From Karstenula rhodostoma CBS 690.94 (Eukaryota > Ascomycota > Dothideomycetes > Pleosporales > Didymosphaeriaceae), in assembly GCA_010093485.1 (NCBI GenBank), contig MU001497.1, forward strand, positions 1,861,031 through 1,925,030: a stretch of 64,000 bases of DNA. The letters are read 5' to 3'. Positions 43,341 through 56,944 of the stretch are shown here, piece after piece. Both the position numbers and the translations under genes were made by a program. Every line of letters starts with the position of its first letter. The first letter of the stretch is position 1. Below the pieces are notes generated by a model. It was given only the letters and a program-made list of their open reading frames with translations. It had not been told where the DNA came from and did no database searches.

Positions 43341-43961
43341 TTTTATCCCGTCTGTTTCCGCGACGCGCTCGCGCGTTACTGCGCAGGCCGGCCGCCGCTT
43401 GTCGGTCTTGAGGAGGCGCATTGTCGGTCGTTGAGGCGGGATATCGTTCAGCCGAGCAGGTGGCGCTCTGGTCGCGGTACCACTGGTTTAGGCGAAGCCG
43501 TCCTTCGAGACGTTGGTGGGCTGGCGAGATTGAGATTCAAGTTACCATACCAAAGCGTCAGGTCGCGCTTGTAGCTAAAAATGTAGCTTGGAGATAGCTC
43601 TAGGTGTTAGACAATATAGCACGATCGTTGTCGCAAGATTGAACTCTGCTTAATCGTCTTGTCAGACTCCAGTGCTTATTGTGTTGCCTATAGACGCGGC
43701 CTTGGCTCCATCTTCATACGTCAGAGATATACAGAATGGTGGATGCCGCTACGTCAGGGGAATGCAAAAGGGTACAGGTCGCCTCGAGCGCTTAACAATA
43801 GATAACAACAAGGGTGCCGAATGCTGTAGTCAAATCCGCGAGCACAGTACCAAGATTGCATACATGTACTGTATGCGTGTATGCATGTATGCAGAATAGA
43901 AATCCCACGCCCTCCCCTCCGCCGTCTCTATTTGGCCTTCACTCCGCAGCAAGAGTCAACT
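43341..43961. other. Decayed 5' part of the oxidoreductase and spacer
   Basis: The first about 230 bp probably contain the ruined Rossmann half of the neighbouring pseudogene; no motif is certain. The remainder is the 3' flank of the aldolase gene. Confidence 0.35.
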
Positions 43962-45248
43962 TCAGGCGTGACCATTAGTCTTGCCGTTCGTCCTGCTCTT
44001 TAATCTTCCGTCATAACCCTCCTTCTCCAACTGTCGTTCCAGGGCGATAATATCGCTGCACTCTTGCTCCACATGCTGTCGAGTGGCATCGGACACTACG
44101 GGCAAAGGTCTCCGGCAGAGCGCCGCTGTTCCCGGGTATCCATTCGCATACACAGTAGCGTACTGAGTGTCGGTGATCAGCCTTCTGTACCGGTACCGAC
44201 GAGGAGGAAGATGACTAACCTTTGTGCCGAGGATGTTGCCCTTGCCCAAGGCCCATTCCGCCCTTGAGATCTCCAGTGCCAAAGTCTTAGCTTCCTCGAT
44301 TCGGCCTGTCGAAGCTAGCCCGAAAACCTTGATGCAGACCCGAGGCGCAACGTTGGCCGAACCAGTAATGGCCCCCTGAACGCCATAAGCGGCTGCGCCC
44401 AGGAGGTAGTCTGTAGCTCCGCCCAAGACGGTGAACGGTGCTGTAGGGACAGTCAGTGATCAAGTTGTGATGCAAAGGGCTGATGCGAATCTCGGGTGGT
44501 GAAGTAGGGATTACTCACCGAGCTGTTCCCGAGCTCTCACCATACGCGCCATTCTACCCACATCGTGGTCTGTGTGTTTGACGCCATGCACGTTCGGGTG
44601 GGCTGCGATGCGGATGAGAAGGTCGGAATCCATGTTGATGCCAGAGCATACACCAGGGTATGAGTAGACGATGACAGGGATAGGCGAAGCGCTAGCCAGC
44701 TTGAACACCACGTTAGCGGGTATAAAGTGGATGAAGGCCTCAAATCAACGCAAGCGAGCAGGACTGACCTCGTTGTAGAATCCCAGAATGGAGTCGGGAT
44801 TCATGGCAGCCGGATAAAAGCTCGGCGGGAGGACTAAGACGTAGTCGGCTCCTGCTTGGCTCGCGTCTCGGGAGAGCTCGATAGCCTGCCGAGTGGACTG
44901 GGCGCCGACTGTACCCGCAATGACGAGGGCTTGGGATCCAATCTCTTCAAGCGCATCTTTGGCACTCTTGATCAACTATTCACATGCGTCAGTTTGGCCT
45001 CTCAGCCCAGAGCCCTGAACCGGCACTTTTGTGATGCCTGTACTCTGGTCTGCGCAACTCACAGTCTTCTTCTCCTCTGAACTGAGAGCAACAGCCTCTC
45101 CCGTGGACCCTTGTACGACCACTCCCTGAACTCCCGCTCGACCCAGGAATTGAACATGGCGAACATGTGTCGGTATGTCCAGCTGCTGGTCCAGTGTCGG
45201 CTCAAAGAAGCTGACAATCGGGCAGTAGATACCTGCGGGGAGAGTCAT
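43962..45248 (-). CDS. DHDPS / N-acetylneuraminate lyase family aldolase
   Basis: Class I (Schiff-base) TIM-barrel lyases of this family cleave or form 2-keto acids: N-acetylneuraminate, 2-keto-3-deoxy sugar acids or 4-hydroxy-2-oxo acids. Five exons (45063-45248, 44769-44975, 44519-44738, 44220-44440, 43962-44162) give 344 aa, with every junction canonical and in frame, so the gene appears intact. Key residues are the carboxylate-binding GSTGE (47-51), catalytic Tyr156 in VIVYSYPG and Schiff-base Lys185 in HGVKHTD. Ser-Thr at 48-49 matches lyases such as NanA rather than the Thr-Thr of lysine-pathway enzymes, which fits because fungi make lysine by the aminoadipate route. VLGGATDYLL and GAITGSANVAP complete the barrel. 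The tail is Lys/Thr/Asn-rich. It sits among broken sugar-metabolism genes. Confidence 0.93.
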
Positions 45249-45780
45249 TGCACTTTTGGGGATGAGGAATGTGTTGGCGATGAGTATGGCGATTTTCGGG
45301 GCTCGGTATGTTTGGCGAGCTTGTTATAAGAGGCGAAGTCGGGATGTTCGGCAAATACTCAAGCGAGAAAGGCCCCCCTGGGCCAGATTCGGCATTGGCC
45401 CGATTCCACGGCCAGTCGTGCCGATTTGTACCACCGCTCTGCATCTCAGGTCAGACATTTGGGACTGTATGGAAGAGCGGATGTCGTGCACCTGGGCTGT
45501 CCTGCACGACTTGAGATACGAAGGGGAATGGTCTGAGGGATTTTGGGACTACGCATGACCGCGGCGGCCACGTGCACATTGCGCCGTCCACATATGTATT
45601 GTAGCGTCGCAATGCAAACGACCGACGGAAGAGGACTGGTCCGCCGACATGGGTCCCGACGTCATGCAGATCCTTCCCCGGTACCAAAGATCATATCCCA
45701 TGAAGGCATTGCAGGTTGAGTGAAGGACCCCAGGTTCCCCAGAGCCGGGTCGAGCCGATCCGTATCCTGCGCCACACCAC
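45249..45780. other. Intergenic, divergent side of the aldolase gene
   Basis: Contains the aldolase promoter and possibly remnants of the 3' part of the transcription-factor relic. No motif certain. Confidence 0.3.
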
Positions 45781-45799
45781 CACCCGACAGGCCGAGCAC

Positions 45800-46554
45800 G
45801 CAGCTCAAGTCGGAGAGATCCTGTCCCGCCCAGAACGTGTCGATAATGTGCGATGTGGGCGAGCGACGGAGCTAGAACCGGGCGGAAATTGCCAAGACTG
45901 CGGAGAAGAGTGACGGATAGCGCTGGAATGAGGCAAATGGGTCGGGAAGGGTGATGTCGACAATGGGCAGAAAGGGGTGGTAGTGATCCACAAAACTAGA
46001 GCCTAAACGTCAGCGGCGTGGTCGCTCATGAAGTGAGCAAGGTTGGGGAGAGGGGCGCTGAACTACTGACAATGTGTACAACGTTCTGGCCGTGGCAAGG
46101 TCGATCACCCCCGAGGTGACTGGTTCGTCTCGTACGTCCCATGGTGGCATGCGGGCAGGGTGCACTGGTTGTTCATCAGGGAGAGGCGAGCTCCGCTTTG
46201 ATCCTTCCCGGTTCTGCCAGATCGATGGCTGGTATACCAGCGCCTGGAAGGGGGACTCAAATCCATTCCTGGTGGCCGAAGCCAGCCTCTCCTCGGCCTC
46301 CTTCTCGTTATTCTTATGCTTTCCGCGCCCCCCTGCGTCGTATTCACTCGATGGCGATATTGTCTCGGATCGGCTGGAATAGGACTGCGGCGAGATGAAG
46401 TTTATTTCTGGCGAATTGCCAAACCTCACCTGCAAAGCAGGTGTAGCAGTATTCGTAAAGGCCGTAGTATCGTAGGTCGGCGCTGGAGCGGCAAGCGGGG
46501 CTATAGATAGAACTGTAGTGGGAGCTGCGGTCGGAGCTGCACTACGGCCAGAGT
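45800..46554 (-). pseudogene. Fungal transcription-factor fragment, cut by AT-rich block
   Basis: A minus-strand frame open from the AT border at about 46,553 reads ...TATPALQVRFGNSPEINF, then a Ser/Glu-rich linker, DEPVTSGVIDLATARTLYTL, and after a probable intron FVDHYHPFLPIVDITLPDPF and YPSLFSAVLAISARF. That is the start of the fungal-specific transcription factor middle homology region of Zn2Cys6 regulators (VxxLFxxFxxHxxPxFPIxD). A TAG and a frame change follow ISARF. The Zn2Cys6 DNA-binding part should lie to the right, but at 46,554 the sequence changes abruptly to AT-only DNA. It is probably the dead pathway regulator of the adjacent cluster. Confidence 0.6.
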
Positions 46555-46879
46555 TTCCCTATAATAGGGATACATTTACCTAGATAGATATATTATATCC
46601 CTATATAGGTATATTATATCCCTATATAGGGATACTTTAGTTAAAATAGGTAATAAATCTTATAAATAGAGAAAAGTTTCCCTCTTTAAATATAGAATAT
46701 CTCTAAAAGGGATATTTTATATAATAGAATATATATAATTTTATATTCCTATATTATAGCCTTCTCCTATACTAATAATAATTATTAGTATAGTAGTAAT
46801 ATATATATAGGAAATAGAAATCTATTATTTTCTTTAAAAATATATACTTAAATACTATTATATATATATACTATTTACT

Positions 46880-46990
46880 ACTAGTATAAAAGCTTATTAT
46901 CTAGTCTTATACTAATAATTACTACTAGTATAAGAGCTTATTATCTAGCCTTATACTAATAGTTATTACTAGTATAAGAGCTTATAGATA
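46880..46990. repeat. 44-bp tandem repeat, 2.5 copies
   Basis: Units starting actagtataa begin at 46,880, 46,924 and 46,968, with period 44 bp. Confidence 0.85.
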
Positions 46991-47039
46991 TATAAAGGTT
47001 TTAAAGTAGATAGATAATTACTTCTAAAAATATATTAGT

Positions 47040-48460
47040 CTCTAGGTAGTAATAGTAGTAAAGGGGGAAGGGAAAAAAAAAGTTAGTAAAAAAGATATAT
47101 TAGTAAATTTACTACTATACTTTTAGTAGTAGTAGTAGTAATAAAGAGGGGAAAGGAAGAACTAGTAAAAAAAAGATATATTAATAGATTTATTACTATA
47201 CTTCTAGTAGTAGTAGTAGTAGTAAAAAGGGAAAAGGAGAAATTAGTAAGAAAGATATATTAGTAGATCTACTACTATACTTCTAGTAGTAGTAATAGTA
47301 GTAGTAAAAAGAAAAGAGAGGGAACTATAATATTATAATTAACTATCTAGAATAGAATATAAATTTACTTAAAATATAAAAATAGTTACTTAAATATATA
47401 CTTTTATTAATATACTTTTATAGGTTATACTAATAAGAATAGGTAATAGTAGTAATAGTTTCTATATAGTCTTCTTTTTATAAATTTATACTCTATACTA
47501 CTAGATATATAAAGGCTTTAGGGTAAATAAGTAGTTACTTTTAAAAACTTATTAGTCTCTAGGTAGTAGTAGTAGTAAGGGGGGAGAGGAAATTAGTAAA
47601 AGAAAAATATATTAGTAAATTTACTATTATACTTTTAATAATAGTAGTAGTAATAGGTAAAAAATTATATAATCCCTTTATTATAAATCTATACTCTATA
47701 TTACTAAATATATAGAAACTTTAAAATAGATAAATAGTTATTCTTAAGGACTTATTAGTCTCTAGATAGTAGTAGTAGTAAGGGAAGAAAAGAAGCTAAT
47801 AAGAGAGAGATATATTAGTAAATCTACTACTATATTTTTAATAATAGTAATAATAGTAGTAGTAGGGAGAAGGGAGAAAAAAGAGAAAAGAGAGGAGCTA
47901 TAGTATTATAATTAATTATTTAGAATAGGATATAAATTTACTTAAAGTATAAGAAATATACCTAATAGCTAATAAATACTAATTAAACTTAGCTAGTATA
48001 GTATTATATATTTATATAGTAAAGTCTAGATTCTTATTTACTAAATTATATCTATTTTATATTTTAGTAATAGAGCTTATTATACTACTTCTAGTTAGAT
48101 ATAGCTACTTAAATATATATATATTACTTTTATTAATATACTTTTATAAATTATACTAGTAGGAATAGATAGTAGTAGTAATAGGGAGAGAAATACTAAT
48201 AAAAAAAATATATATTAATAGATCTACTACTATACTTCTAGTAGTAATAGTAGTAGGAAGAGGAAAAAAGAAACTAGTAAAAAAGAAGTATATTAATAAA
48301 TCTATTACTATATTTCTAGTAATAGTAAAGAGAGGAAAAAGGAAGCTAGTAAAAGAGAAATATATTAATAAATCTACTACTATATTTCTAATAATAGTAG
48401 AGAGAGGGGTACTAATAAAAGAAATATATTAATAAATCTACTACTATACTTTTAGTACTA
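47040..48460. repeat. Minisatellite block of about 80-bp units with AGT runs and purine tracts
   Basis: A unit of the form gatatattagtaaatctactactatacttctagtagtagtag, then a G/A-only tract (gggaaaaggagaaa-like) and ctagtaaaa, recurs at about 47,090, 47,170, 47,250, 47,610, 47,810, 48,205, 48,290, 48,360 and 48,420, partly tandem and partly dispersed. Each unit has an inner inverted pair (tactact...agtagta). Confidence 0.8.
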
Positions 48461-51400
48461 GAAAAGAGTTATAACTTTTAAGTTAATATTTTTATATAGT
48501 TAGATATATAGAGTATACTATAAGTTTATATAGAAATAATACTATTATTAATTTACTAAAACTAATAAAAAATAGAGTTTATTTAGAAGTATCTTATTTT
48601 CTTACTACTATATAGATAGATTAGTTTTATTAAAAGGTTACTTATAGAGAGATTATTTAATAATTATAGAGTTTCTTATAGGTATAGATATATTAAACTA
48701 CTCCTTTTAGCTTTACTATAGTATAATTATTTTTTTTTTTTAACTCTAATACCTCTTATTTTATATACTTACTAATAAGATAGTAATACTAAGGTTCCTC
48801 TTTAGTAGTATTAATTTCCTAGATATAAACTCTCTTTAAAATATACCTAGTAACTAATCTAGTATAAATAGGAGGTAGCTCTAGAATATCTAATAAAATA
48901 TCCTTTTATACTAATATATTATATACTATATAAAAGCTATATAGGAATAAGAATTCTAATACCTCTAAATATTATTATAAATATCTAGAGAGAGGTATAG
49001 AAGAGGTATATTATAGCCTAATAAATATATTATTAATAAAGGTATAAAACTTTATTTCTAGCTCTAGTTACTAGTAGTACTAGTAGTATATTTCTAACCC
49101 TAGTAGCTAATAATAAAGATACTATATTACTAGCTCTAGTAGCTAGTAGTAATAATTATATATTTCTAAATCTTATTATAGATCTCTAGGGGGAGGTATA
49201 GAAGAGATATATTATTAGTAGAAATATATAACTTTATATCTAGTCCTAGTTACTTATTAGGAGGGAAATAATAATAAAAAGATCGAGTTATTAAGTATAG
49301 ATAAAAATATTAATAAAAAGGTACTTCCCCTAGCTAATAACTTAAAAATAAGCGTATTTTAAAAAAAAGTTATAAAAAAAAGGTAAAGATTAGAGTAGGA
49401 TTTAAACTAGGGTTATTATATAGGGCTTAGTAATTAGAGGCTTAGCGCGTAGAGTACTAATTACTAGTAGGTTCTAATTTTCTTAATTAACTATAGTTAT
49501 AACTTTCTTCTATTAAGATTAAGGCTAAGTATTATAGTATAGTAATACTATAATACCTTTTCTTTCTATTTTTTTAAATATTATAATATATAATATAACT
49601 ATAGATTCTAGCTCTTTACTATATAAAGGTATACTATTTCTCTAGATAATATAGATAGCTAATAAGTATAGGGATATCTATAGTATTATTCTATATTACT
49701 ATTAATTAGGATTACTAGAAGAATATAATAAAATCTTACCTAGCTATCTACTAGAATATTAAAATACCTACTAAAGTTACTAAACTTAAAAGTAAAACTA
49801 TAAAGTAGTTACTATAAATCTAGAACTTTACTAATACCTACTATAAAGTAAAGTGCTCTAATTATAAATCTAACTTAGAAGTAGTATAATATAATACTAT
49901 CTATAAGTTTATACTTATATAAGCTAGTAGGTAGTAGATTTTAATACTAGAAAAAACTATTTTAATATATTTACTAGAATAGGCTTAGATATATAATAAT
50001 AGAATCTAAGCTACTTAATAATAAAGTTTTAAACTCCTATTACTATTCTATAAGTTTATAAAAATAACTCTCTATATTTTAGAAAAAGGAAAAAATAAAA
50101 ACTTTATAAATAAGTTACTAGAAAAGGGAAGTATTATATAGATATAAAAGGTATTTAAAACTATTATAATAGTATTAACTAATTTATACTAAGTAATATA
50201 CCTAAGATAGGTTATAAAGTATAGAGTAGATAGTATTAGTATAATTATAGTAATTTAAGTAAATAAAAAAAAAATAGGAGTATACTAATTTTATTATTAG
50301 ATTAACTACTATAATTACTTTAAAATCTAACTATAGATAAGTAGATAATATCTCTTTAATTATAAATAACTATAAAAAGTATTATAAAAACTAATAACTA
50401 TTATTTATAAAATAAAAATACTACTCTAGTTACTTATAATACTAGTACTATATTACTAGCCCTAGCTATAATAATAGTCCTACTATTATTTTACTTTAGT
50501 ATAAAATATTATATATATATTCCTAACCCTAAATTATATATAAGTATATATTAAATTAATAGCTTTAATTCCTCCTTTACTTAGGTCTATATCCCTCTAC
50601 CTAAGCCTTCTTCTACTAGATTTTCTTATCTACTATATAGTAGAGCTTCTTTATAGCCTATCTAGTTTTATTTAATAAAGGGTATCCCCTTTTCTTTAGT
50701 ATCCTAACTAGTAATATTATAGGTACTAATATTTTAGTATTTATAGGCCCTAAAGAGAAATTTTATAGTAGTAAGAATACTAGTATAGATACTAGTATTT
50801 ATACTAGATTAGGTAAGGGTAAAGATAGTATTAATAATAATACTAATAATAAGGGTATAGATATAGGACTATAGCTACTTAGTATATTACTCTACCTATA
50901 ATATAGAGAATTAGGCTTATAGTAATAATAGCTAAGTTACCTATAATAATACCCTCTATAGCGAGCGAAATAGTAGTAGTAAGGATAAAAATAAATAATA
51001 GTAGATTTTTACTATCTTTTCTTAAGGGAGGGGGTATTATTTCCCTCCCTTAAATATTATAGTAGATATAGGGACTAGAATAATATTAGATATTAACTAC
51101 TTTAAAATAGAACTATTTATAGGTATTTTAGATAGGATTAAAGTACTTAGAGTTAAATAGTATAATTATATATATTAAGGAGAAGAAAAGTAGCTATTTA
51201 ATATATATCTAAGTATAAACTTATTTATTTACTAGACTACTATTTATATATTACTATAGTAACTATATTAAAAAAGTATATCTAGTAACTAGTACTAAAA
51301 ATATATTACTAGTACTACTAGTAGTTAAAGCTAGTTATATATATAAGGAAAATTATCTAGTCTAATAGTCTAGCTATAATTTATAGTTATTAAGAGACTA

Positions 51401-52640
51401 TATAGATTACTATATAATTAACTAGTATAGACTAACTATAATTAGCCTATATATAGTATAACTATAGCTAGTCTATACTAGTAAAAATAAAAAGAATAAG
51501 AAAAAGAAAGTATATAAATAGCTAGAGAAGTATTTAGGGGGCTAGTAATACTATATAGATTACTATAGAATTAATTAGTATAGATTAGCTATAATTAGTT
51601 TATATATAGGTATCTATAGCTTATTTAGGTAAGGAAGAGAAATAGAATAAAGAAAATAAAAAGGGTAAAAGTAGAGACTAATAGTCTAGTACTATAGGGA
51701 GTAGTTTTCTACTTTTAAGGACTATATAGTTAGAAACTACTTCTTAAAAGTAAAATTAATAATATATATTATATTATTAAATATTAATCTATACTAAAGT
51801 ACTTAATATATAGATAAAGGGGGTATTTATAGAGTTAGTAATACTATTAGGGCTAATAATATAGAGTAGTTTATCTTTTTTATTATTAGCCTACTTATCT
51901 TTACTATAAGATTAACTAGTATAGGCTAGTTTCTCTATAGTAGAGATAAGTAGGAGAGGATAGAAAAGAGAAAGAAAATAAAAAGAAGAAAAGGTATAAA
52001 TAATTAGGGAAGCCCTAGAATAGGTATCTAGGAAGGTATCTATAGGGCTAGTAATACTACTAGTACTAGTAATATAAATAAATTATTTTTTTTATTCTTA
52101 GCCTACTTATCTCTACTATAGAATTAGCTAGTATAAACTAGCTATAATTAGTCTATATATAATATAAGCTATAGTTTAATTAGTAAAAAAAAGAATAGAA
52201 AGAGTAAAGAGAGTATTTAAAAGATATCTAAATATTATTATTTTTAGTTATAGTTTTTAAACTAGACTACTTATACTTAAATTATTAATAGTTCTCTTTT
52301 TAGCCTATTTATTATCTTAGTAACTATATAGTTAGAGACTACTTTTTAGAAATAAAATTAATAGTATATATTATATTATTAGATATTTATCTATACTAGA
52401 GTACCTAATATATAGGTAAGGAAAGTACTACTATATAAATAAAGGGGATACCTAGGAGAGTATCTAGGGGTTCCTAGAGAAGAATACTAAAGGGCTAGTA
52501 TATTTAAGCTATAGAGATAGTAAAAGGGGAAGAGCTAGGGCTAGAAATATAATTAAAACTAGAAATATAGTACTAGTATTATTAGTAGTTAAAATTAGCC
52601 TATTTTATAGAACTATTAATATAAGCCTATATATTACCTT

Positions 52641-52945
52641 TAGAAACCTAATATTAATAATATAGAGGTTAATAAATAAGAATAGCTCTTTATAATAAAA
52701 TAAATTAAAATAGCTATATTTAATAATAAGTCTATAAATCCCCTTTAGAAAACTAATACTAATAATATAGAGGTTAATAAATAAAAATAGCTTTCTATAA
52801 TAAAATAAGTTAAAATAGCTATATTTAATAATAAGTTTATAAACCCCTTTTAGAAAACTAATATTAATAATATAAAGATTAATAAATAAAAATAACTCTT
52901 TATAGTAGAATAAGTTAAAATAGCTATATTTAATAGTAAGTACTA
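52641..52945. repeat. 105-bp tandem repeat, about 3 copies
   Basis: Units beginning tagaaa(a/c)cta start at 52,641, 52,746 and 52,851, so the period is exactly 105 bp. Confidence 0.9.
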
Positions 52946-53630
52946 TTAATAGAAGTTAGAGAAGGTAGGGCTTAAAGGTATAATAAATACCTCTAATATT
53001 TATAAAAATTATTATTAATATAAAGAGGTAATAGTTATAGTAAATAACTATAAGGTTAGTAAAAACTAGGGGAGAAAGAGAAAAAAAAGTTAGGGTTAGT
53101 AATATTACTAGGACCGGTACTACTACTAAGGCTAGTAATCTAGCGCTAGTATAGTTATTTATCTAGATAATTATATAGTTAAAGACTATTTTTTAGGAGT
53201 AGAATTAATAATATATATTATATTATTAGGTATTTATTTATATTTATACTTTTAGTAATATAAAATAGAATACCTACTATAAATAAGGGGAACTATATTC
53301 TAGGGCTAGTATACTAAAACTATAGAGGGGGCTAGGGCTAGTAATTCCCTACTATTAATATTTAGTACTAGCTAGGGCTAATAATAAAGCGCCCGTAGTA
53401 CTAGCTATTAAACTAGAAAAAAAGTACTTACTAGTAGTACTAGACTATTATACTATATAAAAACTATATAGTTATTAAAGTATTTTTAATATTAAGCTCT
53501 ATTACTATTAAGTTTCTAGCCCTACTCCTTAATATCTAATTAGAGTACTAACTTATCTTATTAAGTTTAGTATTATTATTTTATAGAAGAATATATAATA
53601 AATAGATATTATAACTCTTATTAATAATAT

Positions 53631-53722
53631 TACTTAGAAAACTATTTATACTACTAATATTATTACTTAGAAGGTTACCTATATTATTAATAATATTACT
53701 TAGAATACTATCTATACTATAG
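53631..53722. repeat. 33-bp tandem repeat, about 3 copies
   Basis: The word tacttagaa recurs at 53,631, 53,664 and 53,697. Confidence 0.8.
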
Positions 53723-56700
53723 TTAAATTCTAAAATTTTCTAATACTAGTATATATATTATATTCTTATAATATACCCTAAAAGTATATATTATATAGTT
53801 AAAGGTTACTAAGAATATAGTTAAATTCTATTAAAAATATCTTTAAATACTACCTAATATACTAATTATAGTATTATTAGCCTACTACTACTATAAACTC
53901 CTTTAAAGTATCTCTTTTAAGGTATATAGACCTACTTAGGTAGGTTATAATTTATAGTAATTCTTTAATACTCTCTATAGCTATATTTTATATTCCTTTA
54001 TATATCCTCTTTATATATCTAGTACTTCTAACTAAGGTATCTATACTAAAAGTAAAAAGGATTTTAGATTATACTAAATTTATTCTCTTTTATTAGCTAA
54101 AAGTAGATTTAGACCCTTACTTTTAATTATTTTAGCCCTAGCTAGAAGGTTATTAGTACCTCTATATACCTTTTAAGCGTGGCTTAATAATATAGGTATT
54201 CCCCTAAAAGGCTAGTTAGATAAGGGTAAATTATAGAATTATTTTTAATACTCTATAAATAACTATATATTAATAGTACCCTAGTATAATATTACTTAGT
54301 CTATAATACCTATATTAATTAATTATAGAATATTTATAATAATAGTACTTATATATCTACTTTCCTAATCTCCTTATTTATAGAGTTATCCCCTTTATTA
54401 TCCCTATTTTTATATCTAGTACCTATATACTCTATAGGTATAAGGCCCTTTCTAGAAAGGTTATTAGATATATTAACCTTAAAATAAAACTATTATATAG
54501 GTAGAGAATACTCTTTTATTTTCTAGTCTATAAGTATTAATAAGTATAATATAATTTTAGACTATTTAATTTCCTTAAAGATATTTTTAGATATATTATT
54601 CTAGTTCTAGAGATCTAGATTATCTCTATTACTAGATATATAGGTATTAGTATAGATACTAAATATAAAGAAGTTAAAGTTATAAAAATAATTAATATTA
54701 TTAGTTTAGTATAGGGCTAGTAATAAAATATATTCTAGTAAATACTTATTAACCTATATAGAAGACTCTATTTAGAGGGGTACCTAAATAATAAAATTAT
54801 TAAACTTTAAAATAATAGTAGTAATAGTAGTAGGGGTAGGAGTAGAAGTAATATTTAATAATATAGTAATATAATTAAGAATATTATTCTAATAGATAGT
54901 TAAGAGAGTATAAATATTCTATTTTACTATACTTTATTAAAATATATTATACCTAAGAGCTATTAGTTATAAGTATTTTATTTAAAAGGTTAGAGTAAAT
55001 ATACTATCTTTTATATATATATTAGGTTTATAAACTATTCTTATAATATAGGCTATATTTTAAAGGTTAACTCTACTATACTAATAGTAAATATTAGTAA
55101 AAGGAAACTTTATTATAGATATATACTACTATTAAGTAGATAGGAAAGAGTAATTTAAAGTAGACCTACTCTATAATCTAGAAAAACTATCCTAATAATT
55201 AGTATCTCTACTAAAATATTTTATATATATTAATTTTTTTTTCTATTTTATTATTAGTTAATATTAATATAAATAAGAAATTCTTATAAATACTATAATT
55301 ATTAATTTAAAGTAAATAAAGAGATAATTATTAATTTTTACTTTTATTTTATTTTTAGAGTAATAGTTAGTACCTTTTATAGACCTTAATATAGTATAAG
55401 TAATTACTCTTATATTAATAATTCTATTTTTCTTTTACTCTATAATATCTAACTATATAATTATCTACTATACTACCTATCTATATTTATTCTAGTATTT
55501 ATTCTAGAGTTATATTTCTATATACCTCCCCCTACTTTCTTTAATTTTCTAGTCTACTAAGTATAATTCTATAAGTAGGCTATATTTATAATAGAAGAAA
55601 ATTCTATAAGTTTTTATATTCTTTATATTTTCTTAATAATAGTATATAGTATAGTATCTAAGTTAGCTTAATACCTTTTTCCTTTTATATATATACTACT
55701 AGTACTTATAGTATATTTAGAATAGTATTAATAAGAGAAATAATATATAGATACTTTTACTCTTACTTCTATATCTATACCTATATCTACTTCTACCTCT
55801 ATCCCTCCTCTCCTAGCCCTAATTATTACTAATAATAATAATAATAATAATTTTATATTTATACCTATAGGCTTTAATAGGGATATAGAGATAGGGAAGG
55901 CTAGAGATAAAAAAGAGAGTAGAGATAGTAGTAGTATCTTTTAAAAGGGTATATTTATATTTTTATCTTTAGCCACTCTCTATAAGAGTATATAAACTTT
56001 TTATTACTCTAATAAATTCTAATTTTATTTATAAGTACTATAAGTTTATTAGCTAAAAATAACTAGACTTAAGTAGGCTTAGTTAAAGAGCTAATCCTAG
56101 ATATAGGTTCTAAAAGGTATAGTAAAAGTTATAGTTAATTAGTATTTCTATACTATATAGATTATAAAAACTAAAATAGATAAACTCCTTAAGAGGGATA
56201 ATTACTATAATTAGTATATTTAGGATAACTCTAAATATTAGGTATACTTAGCTAGGGCTTATAAGAATATAATTATAAGGGCTAGCTTTAAATATACTAG
56301 ATATTAATATTTCTCTAGCTAGGGGACTTATAATTATAAAGTACTAAAACTAGTAAAAAAACTAAAAAAGTTTTAATAGTATAATTTTTATTACCCCCTC
56401 TTATATTATTACTAATATAAAGGTATACTTAAATATTTTATAGTATAGAAGTTTTACCTTATTAGGTATAAAATAGTATAGTATAAGTCTCTATTATATA
56501 AAATAGTAATTATATCTATAACTATTTAACTAGTTAAGTAAAAGTCTATAATATAGACCTATTTTATACTAAATTACTATTTTTTTTTTTAGATATATTA
56601 ATAAGACTTATTTTAGATTATTATTTAAATACTATATACTAGTTTTACTTTATTAGGTATAAAGTAGTATAATATAAGTCCCTATTATATAAAGTAGTAG

Positions 56701-56944
56701 TTATATTTATAACTATCTAGCTAGTTAAACTAGTATATAGTATATCTATCTAATAGCTTAAGTAATTTACTAGTATAATAATATCTCTTTTTCTATAGTC
56801 CTCTAACTAGTAACTATTAGTATAAGATATACCTATCTAATAGTATAGGTAACTTACTAGTATAATAATATCTCCCTCTTCTTCTATTTTTTCTAGCTAA
56901 TAATACTACTAGTAGCTATAATTACTATTTATATATCTAGCTAG

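Noticed and set aside
46553..46640. ccctata/tataggg repeats at the AT border as telomeric sequence
   Set aside because: Fungal telomeres are (CCCTAA)n; these are irregular AT-rich palindromes and not a telomere array.
49380..49500. tRNA-like or SINE-like patch (ggatttaaactagggtt and gcgcgtagagtac) in the AT block
   Set aside because: It resembles a mutated B box and a tRNA arm, but no cloverleaf could be folded by eye; too weak to call.
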